Source: Brevibacterium permense (lineage in GTDB: Bacteria > Actinomycetota > Actinomycetes > Actinomycetales > Brevibacteriaceae). From it: a DNA stretch of 64,000 bases. The stretch lies in assembly GCF_025506275.1 (NCBI RefSeq), contig NZ_QYCP01000090.1, positions 119,369 through 183,368 of the forward strand, read 5' to 3'. A program made the position numbers and the translations under genes. Numbering within the stretch: the first letter of the stretch is position 1; every line of letters starts with the position of its first letter. This document shows, piece after piece, positions 20,205-28,426 of this stretch. The notes beneath the pieces are model-generated. The model saw only the letters and a list, made by a program, of their open reading frames with translations, made no database searches and was not told where the DNA came from.

Positions 20205-21359
20205 ATGAGCCTGACCACAGACGAACTGCCCCGACTGGCCGGCCCCGGCAGCATTGCCGAACTCTCCGAGCTCATGGGCCGTGCCCATGCCGAGCACCGC
20301 ACCGTGGCCGTGTTCGGCGGCGGCACCGCCTTCGACGATCATCCGCCCGCGTCCACGCCGGGGCTGCTCATCGACCTGACATCCATCGCCGAGGCGGCCG
20401 ATCCTCGCGGCGGCACCATCCGTGCCGAAGCCGGCACCCGGATCAGCGCCCTGAACAGGTTCGCCGCACAGTCAGGTCGGGAGATCCTCAGTGACCTTCC
20501 CGTCGACCGCGTCGAAGCCGGTGCCACCCTGGGCGGAATGATCTCCACCGCGGCCACCGGTCCCCGCAGTCTGCGCCGACCTCGCCTGGCCGAGACCGTG
20601 GAATCCGTGACCGTCGTCGGTGCCGACGGGACCATCGCCCGCACCTCTCACGGGCTCAACTGGGACCTCAGCGGCCGCGATCTGCCCGGACTCGTCACCG
20701 GATCCTGGGGAACCCGAGCGATCGTCGTCGAGGCCGAGATCCGTCTGACCGAGCGGCCCGAAACGCAGAGATTCGTATGGATTCCCGGCACCGAGGCGGC
20801 CGCTGATCTCCTCGTCGCCCGCAGAGTCCCGGACGCGGTCGTCATCGAACGACCATCTGGTTCACCAGCGGCGACAGTGGTTCTCATCGAAGGGGAGGCC
20901 GACGAGGTCGAGGCCGAGGTGATCCACCTCGTCGATCGGATCCCCGGTGCGACCCCGTGCCGGGAACCGGAATGGTGGGGTCGCAGAGCGCGGCTGGCCG
21001 CGACGATCGGAGTGTCCGTGGCGCCGAGTTTCATTTCGACGCTCATCGATGCCGTCGCCCGACTGGAGATGACGATCGGCTATCCGCTGCAGCTGCGCGG
21101 CTGTGCGACGGGCACGTTCGAACTGGGCATCGGCGCACCGGAATCCGAGCCGGGGGTGGCCACTCGAGTGGTCCTCGAGCATCTGCGCAGCTTCGGCCTG
21201 CATGTCATCGCCGCCCGGCTGATCCACGCACCCGCAGCGGTGTGGGACGAGGTGGACGCTTGGGGTCCGCAGCCGGGACGGTCGGGTCTGCGCGACATCA
21301 AGAAGCTGGTCGACCCGCGAGGAATCCTGGCCCCGGGCCGCGGAATCGCCGGAATCTAG
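20205..21359 (+). CDS. FAD-binding oxidoreductase, GlcE-like (VAO family)
   Basis: 384 residues. The FAD-binding domain of the VAO/PCMH class is visible: VAVFGGGTAFDD, GGTIRAEAGTRISALNRFA, LPVDRVEAGATLGGMISTAA and GSWGTRAIVVEAEIRLT. In glycolate oxidase GlcE is the second FAD subunit beside GlcD and the iron-sulfur GlcF; neither partner is in this window. ATG 20205 is preferred because GGAGGT lies four bases upstream (GTG 20199 overlaps that site). It lies directly after aceB and may feed it glyoxylate, but standalone activity is unproven. Other 2-hydroxy acids are possible substrates. Confidence 0.75.
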   Translation: MSLTTDELPRLAGPGSIAELSELMGRAHAEHRTVAVFGGGTAFDDHPPASTPGLLIDLTSIAEAADPRGGTIRAEAGTRISALNRFAAQSGREILSDLPVDRVEAGATLGGMISTAATGPRSLRRPRLAETVESVTVVGADGTIARTSHGLNWDLSGRDLPGLVTGSWGTRAIVVEAEIRLTERPETQRFVWIPGTEAAADLLVARRVPDAVVIERPSGSPAATVVLIEGEADEVEAEVIHLVDRIPGATPCREPEWWGRRARLAATIGVSVAPSFISTLIDAVARLEMTIGYPLQLRGCATGTFELGIGAPESEPGVATRVVLEHLRSFGLHVIAARLIHAPAAVWDEVDAWGPQPGRSGLRDIKKLVDPRGILAPGRGIAGI

Positions 21360-21393
21360 AGTCGCGCCACCGGGGCCGCGCGATCGGCTCGCA

Positions 21394-21409
21394 CGGCTGG
21401 CCACAGCCG
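21394..21409. terminator. small hairpin between convergent genes
   Basis: CGGCTG-GCCA-CAGCCG lies between the GlcE-like gene and the convergent stress-protein gene. Short stem without a T tract. Confidence 0.3.
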
Positions 21410-21416
21410 CGAACTT

Positions 21417-21878
21417 CTACTTGACCAACAGCACCGGGCACTCAGCCTCGAGGATGACCTGCTGCGCACTCGAGCCGAGGAGCAGCTTGATCACGGGCGA
21501 GCGTCGCTTCGTGCTCATGACGATCAGCGCGGCATCGTGATCCTCGGCGAGACCGAGGATCTGCTCGGCCGGGTCGGGCCCGGAACGGTGGACGGCATAC
21601 TCGAGTCCCGCCTCGGCGAGAGCGGCGCCCAACTTGGTGCATTCGGACAGGGACGACGTCGACGGAGCTGTCGTCGTATCCGTAGCGAACACGACCGCCT
21701 GCACCGCTGCGTTCTCACGGCGGGCCGCGGCGATCGCCTGCTCGAGCACCTCATCCGAGGCATCCGGACGCAGCGCCAGGACCACGGTCGCTGATGCCGA
21801 ATCGATGCCCGGCGAGGCAGTGACCTGCAGGGACGGGGCAGGGAAGCGGCGCTGCGGAGTCGAATAGAGATCAGTCAT
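21417..21878 (-). CDS. universal stress protein family
   Basis: 153 residues. The UspA fold is supported by TVVLALRPDASDEVLEQAIAA and by the C-terminal nucleotide-binding signature: VMSTKRRSPVIKLLLGSSAQ followed by QVILEAECPVLLVK. GGAGG lies six bases before ATG 21878; an upstream in-frame start would overlap the carrier gene. It follows the CitMHS carrier by 13 bases on the same strand, so it is probably in that operon. A USP in a transporter operon may tune carrier or energy status; the ligand is not known. Confidence 0.85.
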   Translation of the reverse strand: MTDLYSTPQRRFPAPSLQVTASPGIDSASATVVLALRPDASDEVLEQAIAAARRENAAVQAVVFATDTTTAPSTSSLSECTKLGAALAEAGLEYAVHRSGPDPAEQILGLAEDHDAALIVMSTKRRSPVIKLLLGSSAQQVILEAECPVLLVK

Positions 21879-21891
21879 CGCAGTCCTCCGC

Positions 21892-23385
21892 TCAGCCGAT
21901 TCCGATGACACCGACGGCGACACCCACGGCGAGCATGACTAGCGCGACGATGAGCGCGCGCCACAGCACCTTCTTGTGGTGATCGCCGAGCTCGACACCG
22001 GACAGGGACACGAGCAGCAGGATCGCGGGCACCAGCGGCGACTGCATGTGCACGGGCTGGCCGGTGATCGAGGCCCGGGCCATATCCGCCGCGGAGATGC
22101 CGAAGTGGGAGGCGGTCTCGGCGAGGACGGGCAGAATGCCGAAGTAGAAGGCGTCATTGCTCATGAAGAACGTCATCGGGATCGACAGCAGGCCGGTGAT
22201 GACGGCCATGTAGGGTCCCATCGAGTTCGGGATGACCTCGACGAGCCATTCGGCCATCGCGTCGACCATTCCGGTGCCGGACATGAGGCCGGTGAGCACA
22301 CCGGCGGCCATGACCATGGCCACGACGGAGATGATCGCGGTCGCATGGGAGGCGAGCTCCTCCTGCTGGTCCTTCATCTTCGGGAAGTTGACCATGAGCG
22401 CGATGACGGTGCCGATCATGAACAGGTACGGCAGCGGCAGGATGTCGATGATGAGCAGGACCATCACGGCCACGGTCAGGGCCAGGTTGAACCAGAACAG
22501 CTTCGGACGAAGAGTCGCGCGGTTCGGATCGAGCGCGGTGTTCGACAGACCCGTGCCGGAACCGGCGGATCCGTCTGTGTCGTTCGCGGAGGCGGGGGCC
22601 GCCTCGGCGGTGGGGCCGTCATTCGCCGAGGCGGCCGACCCGGATCCGTGTCCGAGCCCACCCGCAGTGGTGCCCGCGGACGAACCCGCGGTCGTGCTGG
22701 CTCCGGCCACGGCGCCGACGAGGTCCCTGCGACGATTCGAACCGCGTTCCTCGACCCAGGCCACGCCGTTCTTGGCCAGGCGGCGGCGTTCGGAGATGCC
22801 GAGCACGTAGGCGAAGACGAGGCACACGAGCAGGCCGGCCACGAGGGAGGGGACCATGGGGACGAAGATCTCGTTGGCGTCGATCTGCAGCGCCGAGGAG
22901 GCTCGGGCAGTCGGGCCGCCCCACGGGACGATGTTGAGGGTGCCGTTGATGAGACCGGCGACGCAGGTGAGCACCACGGGCGACATCTCGAGGCGCTGGT
23001 AGATCGGCAGCATGGCCGCGGTGACGACGATGAACGTCGTCGATCCGTCACCGTCGAGGGACACGGCGCCGGTGAGCAGCGCGGTGCCGAGGACGACCTT
23101 GACGGGGTCGTTGCCGGCGACCTTGAGGATGAACTCGACGAGCTTGTCGAAGAGACCGACGTCGATCATGATGCCGAAATAGATGATGGCGAAGAGCAGC
23201 AGCGCTGCCGTCGACGACATCGAGGCGATCGCGTCCATGACCATGTCCCCGATGCCCAGACCGGCCCCGGCGAAAAGGCCGAAGATCGTGGGCACGAGGA
23301 TGAGCGCCAGGATCGGCGAGAGTCGTTTGGTCATGATCAGCGTCATGAAGACGAGGATCATGGCAAAACCGAGAATGACAAGCAC
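21892..23385 (-). CDS. CitMHS family citrate/metal-citrate:H+ symporter
   Basis: 497 residues with about 11-12 membrane segments. The family takes up Mg2+- or Ca2+-citrate. Features: N-terminal ILGFAMILVFMTLIMTKRLS, DGDGSTTFIVVTAAMLPIY near residue 120, GGPTARASSAL, and the late MTFFMSNDAFYFGILPVLAE and QPVHMQSPLVPA. A long hydrophilic loop (about 225-285) is rich in Gly, Ser, Thr and Ala and looks disordered. GTG 23385 has GAAGGAG upstream. It is divergent from a CitA-type sensor kinase, the usual arrangement for a regulated citrate carrier. Confidence 0.9.
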   Translation of the reverse strand: MLVILGFAMILVFMTLIMTKRLSPILALILVPTIFGLFAGAGLGIGDMVMDAIASMSSTAALLLFAIIYFGIMIDVGLFDKLVEFILKVAGNDPVKVVLGTALLTGAVSLDGDGSTTFIVVTAAMLPIYQRLEMSPVVLTCVAGLINGTLNIVPWGGPTARASSALQIDANEIFVPMVPSLVAGLLVCLVFAYVLGISERRRLAKNGVAWVEERGSNRRRDLVGAVAGASTTAGSSAGTTAGGLGHGSGSAASANDGPTAEAAPASANDTDGSAGSGTGLSNTALDPNRATLRPKLFWFNLALTVAVMVLLIIDILPLPYLFMIGTVIALMVNFPKMKDQQEELASHATAIISVVAMVMAAGVLTGLMSGTGMVDAMAEWLVEVIPNSMGPYMAVITGLLSIPMTFFMSNDAFYFGILPVLAETASHFGISAADMARASITGQPVHMQSPLVPAILLLVSLSGVELGDHHKKVLWRALIVALVMLAVGVAVGVIGIG

Positions 23386-23422
23386 GAGCTTCTCCTTCGA
23401 AGGCGAATGTGAGGCTCGAAAC

Positions 23423-23428
23423 ACCGTA
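23423..23428 (-). promoter_or_regulatory. candidate -10 element TACGGT for the citrate carrier operon
   Basis: TACGGT on the minus strand, about 37 bases before the carrier start, leaves room for a short leader that includes its GAAGGAG site. The divergent 143-base gap also carries three TTGCGC direct repeats (23482, 23493, 23500) just upstream of the kinase -10 element. These are candidate response-regulator contacts. Confidence 0.4.
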
Positions 23429-23516
23429 GGGCCCAGATCACGGGCCGCGCGCGCTTGTGTGCACTGATGGCGTTTAGATCGTTGCGCGCCTTTTGCGCAT
23501 TGCGCTCAAACGCGGC

Positions 23517-23522
23517 TACGCT
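23517..23522 (+). promoter_or_regulatory. -10 element TACGCT, leaderless kinase gene
   Basis: TACGCT plus six bases ends at the GTG at 23529, which fixes that codon as the start. Confidence 0.5.
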
Positions 23523-23528
23523 GAGCGC

Positions 23529-25385
23529 GTGCCCCGGCCCCATCGTTCGTTCTCCCGACGTGTGCTGATCTCTCAGCTCGCGCTCGTCATCGTGATCCTC
23601 GCCCTGGTCACCGGAGTGTTCGCATGGATGGGTGCGCGCACCGTCACCGAGGTGACCGAGACGAAGGCGCTGGCCACTGCCCGCACGCTGGCGATCGATC
23701 CGGACGTCCGCGCCGCCGCTACGCAGGCTTCGGCCGAACATGCTGACGAACCCGATGAGCAGCTCGTGACCTCGATGTTGGCGATCACCGATGATCTGCG
23801 TGACCGCTCGGGCATCACCTTCGCCGTCATCACCGACGATCGCGGCATCCGACTCACCCACCCCGACCGGTCGAAGATCGGACACAGGGTCTCGACGTCG
23901 CCGGATGAGGCACTGGCCGGACGCGAGAACGTCTCCCACGAATCGGGAACCCTGGGCGAGACGGTGCGCGCGAAGGTGCCGATCTATTCGAATCAGGACG
24001 GCGAGACCGTCGTCGGTGAGGTGTCGGTGGGCATCTTCGCCTCCGTGCTCGATGCCGATGTCCGCCGCGAACTCATCCTGCTCGGTACCGTCGCGGTGCT
24101 CGCCCTGGCGCTCGGCGGGGTCGTATCGGTCATGCTCGGGCGCCGGCTGCGGCGGGAGACGCTCGGCGTCGGACCCGAAGAGCTTGCCGAGATGGCCCGC
24201 GACCAAGGGGCCGTGCTCCACGGTCTCGACGACGGGGTGCTCGGGTTCGATGCGAACGAGAAGCTGACCCTGAGCAATTCGAACGCGAAGGAGCTGCTCC
24301 ATGCCGCCTCGGCGGGGGACATCGACCGTGCGGACGGAAAGGCGGACGCGGACGACGGAGCCGCCTCGGCGGGGGAATCCGACGACGAACTCGTCAATGT
24401 GCCCGAAGAGATCACCGCGCTCATGGCCGACGCCCCGGCGGACGGAGCCCTGCGGCGGCGGATCACCATCGGCGACCGGATCCTGCTGGCCACGGCCGTG
24501 CGGGTCCGGCGCGACGGGGTGTCCGTCGGCGGGGTCGTGACGCTCCGCGACGAGACCCAGATGCTCACGATGGCTCGCCAGCTCGAATCCGTCACAGCGA
24601 TGGCTCGGGCCCTGCGCACACAGCGGCACGAGTTCGCCAACCGGCTGCACACCGTGCTCGGCCTCGTCGACACGGGCGCGAACGACGAGGCACACACCTA
24701 CCTATCCTCGATCCTGGGCACCGGGCCGATCACAGCCCCCGTCGAGGACATCGACCTCATCTCCGACCCGTACCTGCGCGCTGTTCTGGAAGCGAAGGGA
24801 ACGACCGCCGCCGAGGCGGGAGTGGCTCTGGCCGTGACACCGGACTCCCTGGCCGTCGGCGCGGTGCGCGACCCGGAAGCGGTCACGCTCATCCTCGGCA
24901 ACCTCATCGACAATGCCGTCCGCGCGGCCGTCGCGGGCCGGCGGTACGCCGAGGACGGGGGCCGGGTCGAAGTGCAGGTGCTCAGCTCCGGAGCGGAACT
25001 CCACGCGGTCGTCACGGACACCGGCGACGGGATCGACGACGAGGTGGCGGAGAAGATCTTCGACGAGGGATTCTCGACCTCGACGGCCGCCTCGGCGCCG
25101 GATTTCGGGATCGGGCTGACCACGGGAACCGGCACCGGAGACGGCCACGGACTCGGCATCGGCCTTGCGCTCAGCCGCCGGGTCGCGGAGAAGGGCGGGG
25201 GAGCGGTGTGGCTCATCGAGGGCCACGACCCGGACCTCGGCGGGGCGAGCTTCGGCATGCGCCTGCCCGATGCTCTCGACGACCTTGCCGACGTGGGCGA
25301 CGTAGGCGACCTCGGCGACGTGGGCGACGTAGGCGAAGACGGAGACGTGGGCGATGGCGACAGTACAGCTTCTGGCCTGCGGTGA
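23529..25385 (+). CDS. sensor histidine kinase, CitA/DcuS type
   Basis: 618 residues. First membrane helix about 12-32, extracytoplasmic sensing domain about 35-180 (ITDDRGIRLTHPDRSKIGHR is typical of the CitA/DcuS sensor fold), second helix about 190-210. A PAS-like domain follows, interrupted by an acidic Ala-rich insert near 265-285. The phospho-acceptor region QRHEFANRLHTVLGL has its His near 366; the N-box is LIDNAVRAA near 455 and the G-box GHGLGIGLALSRR near 540. The C-terminus is a repetitive GDV/GDL tail not expected in the family. The partner response regulator follows after 58 bases. Likely citrate or C4/C6-carboxylate sensing. Confidence 0.9.
   Translation: MPRPHRSFSRRVLISQLALVIVILALVTGVFAWMGARTVTEVTETKALATARTLAIDPDVRAAATQASAEHADEPDEQLVTSMLAITDDLRDRSGITFAVITDDRGIRLTHPDRSKIGHRVSTSPDEALAGRENVSHESGTLGETVRAKVPIYSNQDGETVVGEVSVGIFASVLDADVRRELILLGTVAVLALALGGVVSVMLGRRLRRETLGVGPEELAEMARDQGAVLHGLDDGVLGFDANEKLTLSNSNAKELLHAASAGDIDRADGKADADDGAASAGESDDELVNVPEEITALMADAPADGALRRRITIGDRILLATAVRVRRDGVSVGGVVTLRDETQMLTMARQLESVTAMARALRTQRHEFANRLHTVLGLVDTGANDEAHTYLSSILGTGPITAPVEDIDLISDPYLRAVLEAKGTTAAEAGVALAVTPDSLAVGAVRDPEAVTLILGNLIDNAVRAAVAGRRYAEDGGRVEVQVLSSGAELHAVVTDTGDGIDDEVAEKIFDEGFSTSTAASAPDFGIGLTTGTGTGDGHGLGIGLALSRRVAEKGGGAVWLIEGHDPDLGGASFGMRLPDALDDLADVGDVGDLGDVGDVGEDGDVGDGDSTASGLR
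25291..25362 (+). repeat. nine-base periodic repeat in the kinase 3' end
   Basis: Imperfect GACGTGGGC/GACGTAGGC/GACCTCGGC units in tandem encode the Gly-Asp-Val/Leu triplets of the kinase tail. It is low-complexity and probably prone to slippage. Confidence 0.7.
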
Positions 25386-25433
25386 CGACGGTTTTCAACG
25401 AATCTGCGGTGATGATGATTTTCAGCGAATCTG
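25380..25433 (+). repeat. 27-base tandem duplication spanning the kinase stop codon
   Basis: Two adjacent 27-base units (25380-25406 and 25407-25433) differ at four positions. Both end in CGAATCTG; the first contains the kinase TGA. The second ends 10 bases before the preferred response-regulator ATG, just in front of its ribosome site. It could be a neutral duplication or a repeated protein or RNA site. Confidence 0.7.
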
Positions 25434-25443
25434 AGGAGAGATG

Positions 25444-26100
25444 ATGGTCAACGTTCTCGTGCTCGATGACGATTTCTTCGTCGGGCAGATCCATGCCCGG
25501 TACGTCGACGAGGTGCCCGGCTTCACGGCGCTCGAACCCGTCCGCGACCTGAAGACGGCCCGCGAGGTCATCGCCGAGAACGAGGTCGACATGCTTCTCG
25601 TCGACTATGTGCTGCCCGAGGGCACCGGGGTCGAACTCATCCGCGAGACCGATATCGACGCGATCGTCCTCTCGGCGGTCACGGATCCGCAGGTGGTCCG
25701 CTCGTCGCTGCGCGCGGGGGCGATGACGTACATCGTCAAGCCCTTCGCCGCCGAGGTGCTGCAGAACTTCCTGCGCCGCTATGCTCGTTTCCTCCGCTAT
25801 TGGGAGCGGGATAAGGTCGGGCAGACCGATCTCGAGCGGCAGCTGCGCAACCTCCACGACGCCGCGGCCGTCGGCGGGACCGGAGCGAGCCCAGCAGGAT
25901 CGTCGACGACGACTCGGATCCTCGCCGCACTCGAGGAGGCGAGCGGTCCGATGACGGCCCTCGAAGTCGCCGAGGCGGTCGGAGCTTCCCGCGCGACCGC
26001 GCAGCGGCATCTGGCGAAACTCGCCGAAGCCCGCACGATCACGGTGTCCCTGCAGTACGGCAACACCGGCCGCCCCGAGCACCTCTACGCCACCCGCTGA
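25444..26100 (+). CDS. response regulator, CitB/DcuR type
   Basis: 218 residues. Receiver domain about 2-120 with the acidic pocket LVLDDDF, the phospho-acceptor Asp in LLVDYVLPEGTG (near 54), Ser/Thr in VLSAV and Lys in YIVKPF. C-terminal winged helix-turn-helix about 160-215 (TALEVAEAVGASRATAQRHL), matching the CitT/DcuR class. AGGAG lies five bases before ATG 25444, so this start is preferred over the adjoining ATG at 25441. It pairs with the upstream CitA-type kinase and likely activates the divergent CitMHS carrier. Confidence 0.9.
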   Translation: MVNVLVLDDDFFVGQIHARYVDEVPGFTALEPVRDLKTAREVIAENEVDMLLVDYVLPEGTGVELIRETDIDAIVLSAVTDPQVVRSSLRAGAMTYIVKPFAAEVLQNFLRRYARFLRYWERDKVGQTDLERQLRNLHDAAAVGGTGASPAGSSTTTRILAALEEASGPMTALEVAEAVGASRATAQRHLAKLAEARTITVSLQYGNTGRPEHLYATR

Positions 26101-26121
26101 GGTGTTTCAGGCTCGTCTCGG

Positions 26122-27423
26122 TCACTCTCGATCGACGGCTTCGCCGCTGCTGAGCAGATCGAGTTCGCGGGGGAGTTCGCGCATCCGCAGCAGGCGGGAG
26201 GCGAGCACCGGCAGTGATCCGAGCAGCGCGCAGGCTGCCAGGATCCACATCGTCGTCGCTACCCCGAGCCAGTCGCCGAGGATGCCTGCCAGGAAGGCGC
26301 CCAACGGCATCGGTCCCCATACGAGGAAGCGGATGGAGGCGTTCATCCGGCCCAGCAGCGGCTTCGGGCACAGGCGCTGCCGGAAGCTCACCTGCGCAAT
26401 GTTGTAGATGACGACCGCCCAGGTCACAAGGAACCAGCTGATCAGCAGGGTCGGCAGCGCAGGCAGTACGGTGGCGAGCGGGACACCGAGGAAGCAGAGA
26501 CTGCCGATCAGCGCTGACACAGCGATGCTCGTTCCTTCGCCGAGGATCTTCTGCACCCACGCCGCCGTGAGTGCGCCGAGGATCCCGCCTGCCGAGGCGA
26601 CTGACATGATGATTCCGAGTTCGACCTGGTGAAGACCGAGTGTGGTGAGGGCGTACAGCACGAGGAGAGCGAAGATGCCCGACGACTCGAAGTTCGTCAG
26701 ACCTGTGCTGGCAGTGATCCGGCGCAGCAGCGGGTGACCGAGCACGAAGCCGAGTCCCTCGCGGATCTCGGCGACGAATCCGGCCCGGACCTCGACTGGT
26801 AGTGGGGTTTCGCGGTGTTTGATGAGTCCGACGAGGATGCTGGAGAGACCCATGCAGATGCTGGTCAGTCCGATGGTCAGTGGGGCACCGATCGCGGTGA
26901 CGAGTCCAGAGGCCAAAGTGGGGCCGGCAACTCCGGCGGTCTGCTGGCTGGCTTGGAGCTTGCCGTTGCCGTCGGAGATCGCGTCGCCGTTGACGAGTTC
27001 GGGCAGATAGGACTGATTGGCGATGTCGAAGAAGACGCTGACGATTCCGACCCCGGCCGCTGCGAGATAGAGCTGAACCATGCTCAAGGCGTCGACCATC
27101 CAGGTCAGCGGGATGGTCAGGAGGATAGCGGCGCGGATGATGTCGCCGGAGACGATGACAAGTCTCTTCGGCAGACGGTCGACCCAGGCCCCGGCGGGCA
27201 GGCTGATGAGCAGGAACGCCGCGGATTCCAGGGTTGCGAGCACTCCCATTTCGAAGGCGTCGGCGTGGAGGAGCTGCACGGCGATGAGGGGGAGGGCGAA
27301 GAGGACGAGCTCCGATCCGAACACAGAGACCGTGTCGCCTGCCCACAGCTTCATGAAGTCGCGGTGTCTCCAGAGGGAAGAGCGCTGAGGCTGCTGCGGC
27401 GTTGCAGGGTCGGGTGCGGCCAT
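26122..27423 (-). CDS. MFS transporter, EntS/MFS_3-like exporter
   Basis: 433 residues, about 12 membrane segments. N-terminal WRHRDFMKLWAGDTVSVFGS, the loop motif AGAWVDRLPKR between helices 2 and 3, and DIANQSYLPELV are typical of the enterobactin-exporter-like MFS branch with macrolide and siderophore exporters. AAGGAAG precedes ATG 27423. It is divergent from a winged-helix regulator, and a palindrome lies between them, the usual layout of an inducible efflux pump. Substrate unknown. Confidence 0.88.
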   Translation of the reverse strand: MAAPDPATPQQPQRSSLWRHRDFMKLWAGDTVSVFGSELVLFALPLIAVQLLHADAFEMGVLATLESAAFLLISLPAGAWVDRLPKRLVIVSGDIIRAAILLTIPLTWMVDALSMVQLYLAAAGVGIVSVFFDIANQSYLPELVNGDAISDGNGKLQASQQTAGVAGPTLASGLVTAIGAPLTIGLTSICMGLSSILVGLIKHRETPLPVEVRAGFVAEIREGLGFVLGHPLLRRITASTGLTNFESSGIFALLVLYALTTLGLHQVELGIIMSVASAGGILGALTAAWVQKILGEGTSIAVSALIGSLCFLGVPLATVLPALPTLLISWFLVTWAVVIYNIAQVSFRQRLCPKPLLGRMNASIRFLVWGPMPLGAFLAGILGDWLGVATTMWILAACALLGSLPVLASRLLRMRELPRELDLLSSGEAVDRE

Positions 27424-27456
27424 TGCTCTTCCTTGAGTCGGCAGGCGGAGGATCAG

Positions 27457-27476
27457 TGATTGAAGGTTGTCAATCA
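27457..27476. promoter_or_regulatory. palindromic operator between MFS gene and winged-helix regulator
   Basis: TGATTGA-AGGTTG-TCAATCA is a perfect 7-base inverted repeat with a 6-base spacer. It lies 33 bases from the MFS start and 10 bases from the regulator start, where a bound repressor would block both promoters. The A/T-rich arms fit ArsR-like winged-helix operators. Confidence 0.65.
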
Positions 27477-27486
27477 GTAATGCTCC

Positions 27487-27918
27487 ATGAGCAATCGAGA
27501 GATCGCCGAGGCGACCGGGCTCAATCCTGCGACCTCGCTCCACCACGTGCGGATGCTCGCCGACACCGGATTCCTTGCCGCTCAGGACGCGAGGCGTGGC
27601 AGGCGCGGGTCCCGGGAGATTCCGTACCTGGCCACGGGCAAGAGCTGGTTCCTCAACACCGGGGACATGACGACCGAGATGCTCGAGGCCTTCACCGCCG
27701 AGTTCACAGCCGCACCCTATGAGGAGCGGACTATGGGGCGGATGGCCGCGATGCTCACCGAGGATGAAGTCGAGGAGTTCCGATCCCGCATCGATGCCCT
27801 GTTCGAAGAGTTCCGCAGCCGGCGCAACAAGGACGGTGCCACCCAATGGGGTCTGTTCATCGCCATGCACCCGAGCCGAGAATCGCCGGGTCGAAAGGCC
27901 GGGGCTGGTGATGACTGA
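27487..27918 (+). CDS. ArsR-like winged-helix regulator, N-terminally short
   Basis: 143 residues. The open frame begins right at the recognition-helix region, SNREIAEATGLNPATSLHHV followed by RML. An in-frame stop at 27478 prevents upstream extension with the usual first helix. So the protein is either a minimal form or a decayed regulator that lost about 20 residues. The wing (RRGRRGSREIPYLATGKSW) and a charged helical C-terminus rich in Glu and Arg (LTEDEVEEFRSRIDALFEEF) follow. It is divergent from the MFS exporter with a palindrome between them, so local repression is likely. No clear ribosome site. Confidence 0.6.
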   Translation: MSNREIAEATGLNPATSLHHVRMLADTGFLAAQDARRGRRGSREIPYLATGKSWFLNTGDMTTEMLEAFTAEFTAAPYEERTMGRMAAMLTEDEVEEFRSRIDALFEEFRSRRNKDGATQWGLFIAMHPSRESPGRKAGAGDD

Positions 27919-28049
27919 CGGCAAGACGGTCCGTTCGCAGCGAGCCGGTGGCGACCCATACGTCGACGCTGTGCGCCGACACCGGCTTCGTCGAGGGAGC
28001 GTCTCAAGCCCCCGAAGGAGTGTCCGCGGGCTCTGAGCACTCAAACATG

Positions 28050-28099
28050 GGTCGATAACGGATACTTCCAAGAAAATACAGGTCGATAACGGATACTTC
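28050..28099. repeat. exact 19-base direct repeat, 31-base period
   Basis: GGTCGATAACGGATACTTC occurs at 28050-28068 and 28081-28099, separated by the A-rich CAAGAAAATACA. Only two copies are present, so this is not a CRISPR. It is iteron-like, with a period near three helical turns, compatible with protein binding on one face. Confidence 0.75.
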
Positions 28100-28413
28100 T
28101 GGGCCTTCTGGGCCGCGAATATGTCCGAAGGTGACCCATGTTTCGGTTGCGGACCGATTTGGTGGTCGATCCGCGGCGAAAACAGAGGGAAACCACCGTG
28201 GATCGCCCAGACGATCTCGACAAGACGGTGTCCGGAATTGAAGATCCTCCGAATTCGGCAACTCTCAGAGGTAGATGCCTGCCCGACCTTCTCACCGACA
28301 TCCCGGCTGACGTCGAAATTCGCCCGGCCAGCGCCCGTCGCCGGAGCCCGTGCCGCCCACCGCGCCACACGCCGAAACCTGCGGATTTGCTGGGCAGGAG
28401 CGCAATATCGTCC

Positions 28414-28419
28414 TAAGAT
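28414..28419 (+). promoter_or_regulatory. -10 element TAAGAT upstream of ftsK
   Basis: TAAGAT plus seven bases to the ATG at 28427. The in-frame ATG at 28418 overlaps the -10 element and is therefore unlikely to be the start. Confidence 0.5.
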
Positions 28420-28426
28420 GAGAGAC

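Larger units (their letters stand above)
27919..28426. other. 508-base gap without a recognised gene
   Basis: Nothing in any frame looks like a conserved protein. It contains an exact 19-base direct repeat (28050 and 28081). Towards the right it carries the ftsK promoter. Base composition in 28040-28130 is lower in G+C than the surroundings. It marks the junction between the carboxylate block and the ftsK core. Confidence 0.6.

Noticed and set aside
25291..25433. Repeats at the kinase/regulator junction as a CRISPR or iteron array
   Set aside because: They are coding triplet repeats followed by one tandem duplication; there are no spacers.
28050..28099. Possible CRISPR array
   Set aside because: Only two 19-base repeats with a 12-base spacer, and no cas genes nearby.
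28121..28370. Small open frames in the gap before ftsK as real genes
   Set aside because: No ribosome sites, no conserved motifs, and overlapping frames on both strands.
28121..28426. Longer FtsK start about 100 codons upstream
   Set aside because: The extra segment is not FtsK-like and lies upstream of the -10 element at 28414.
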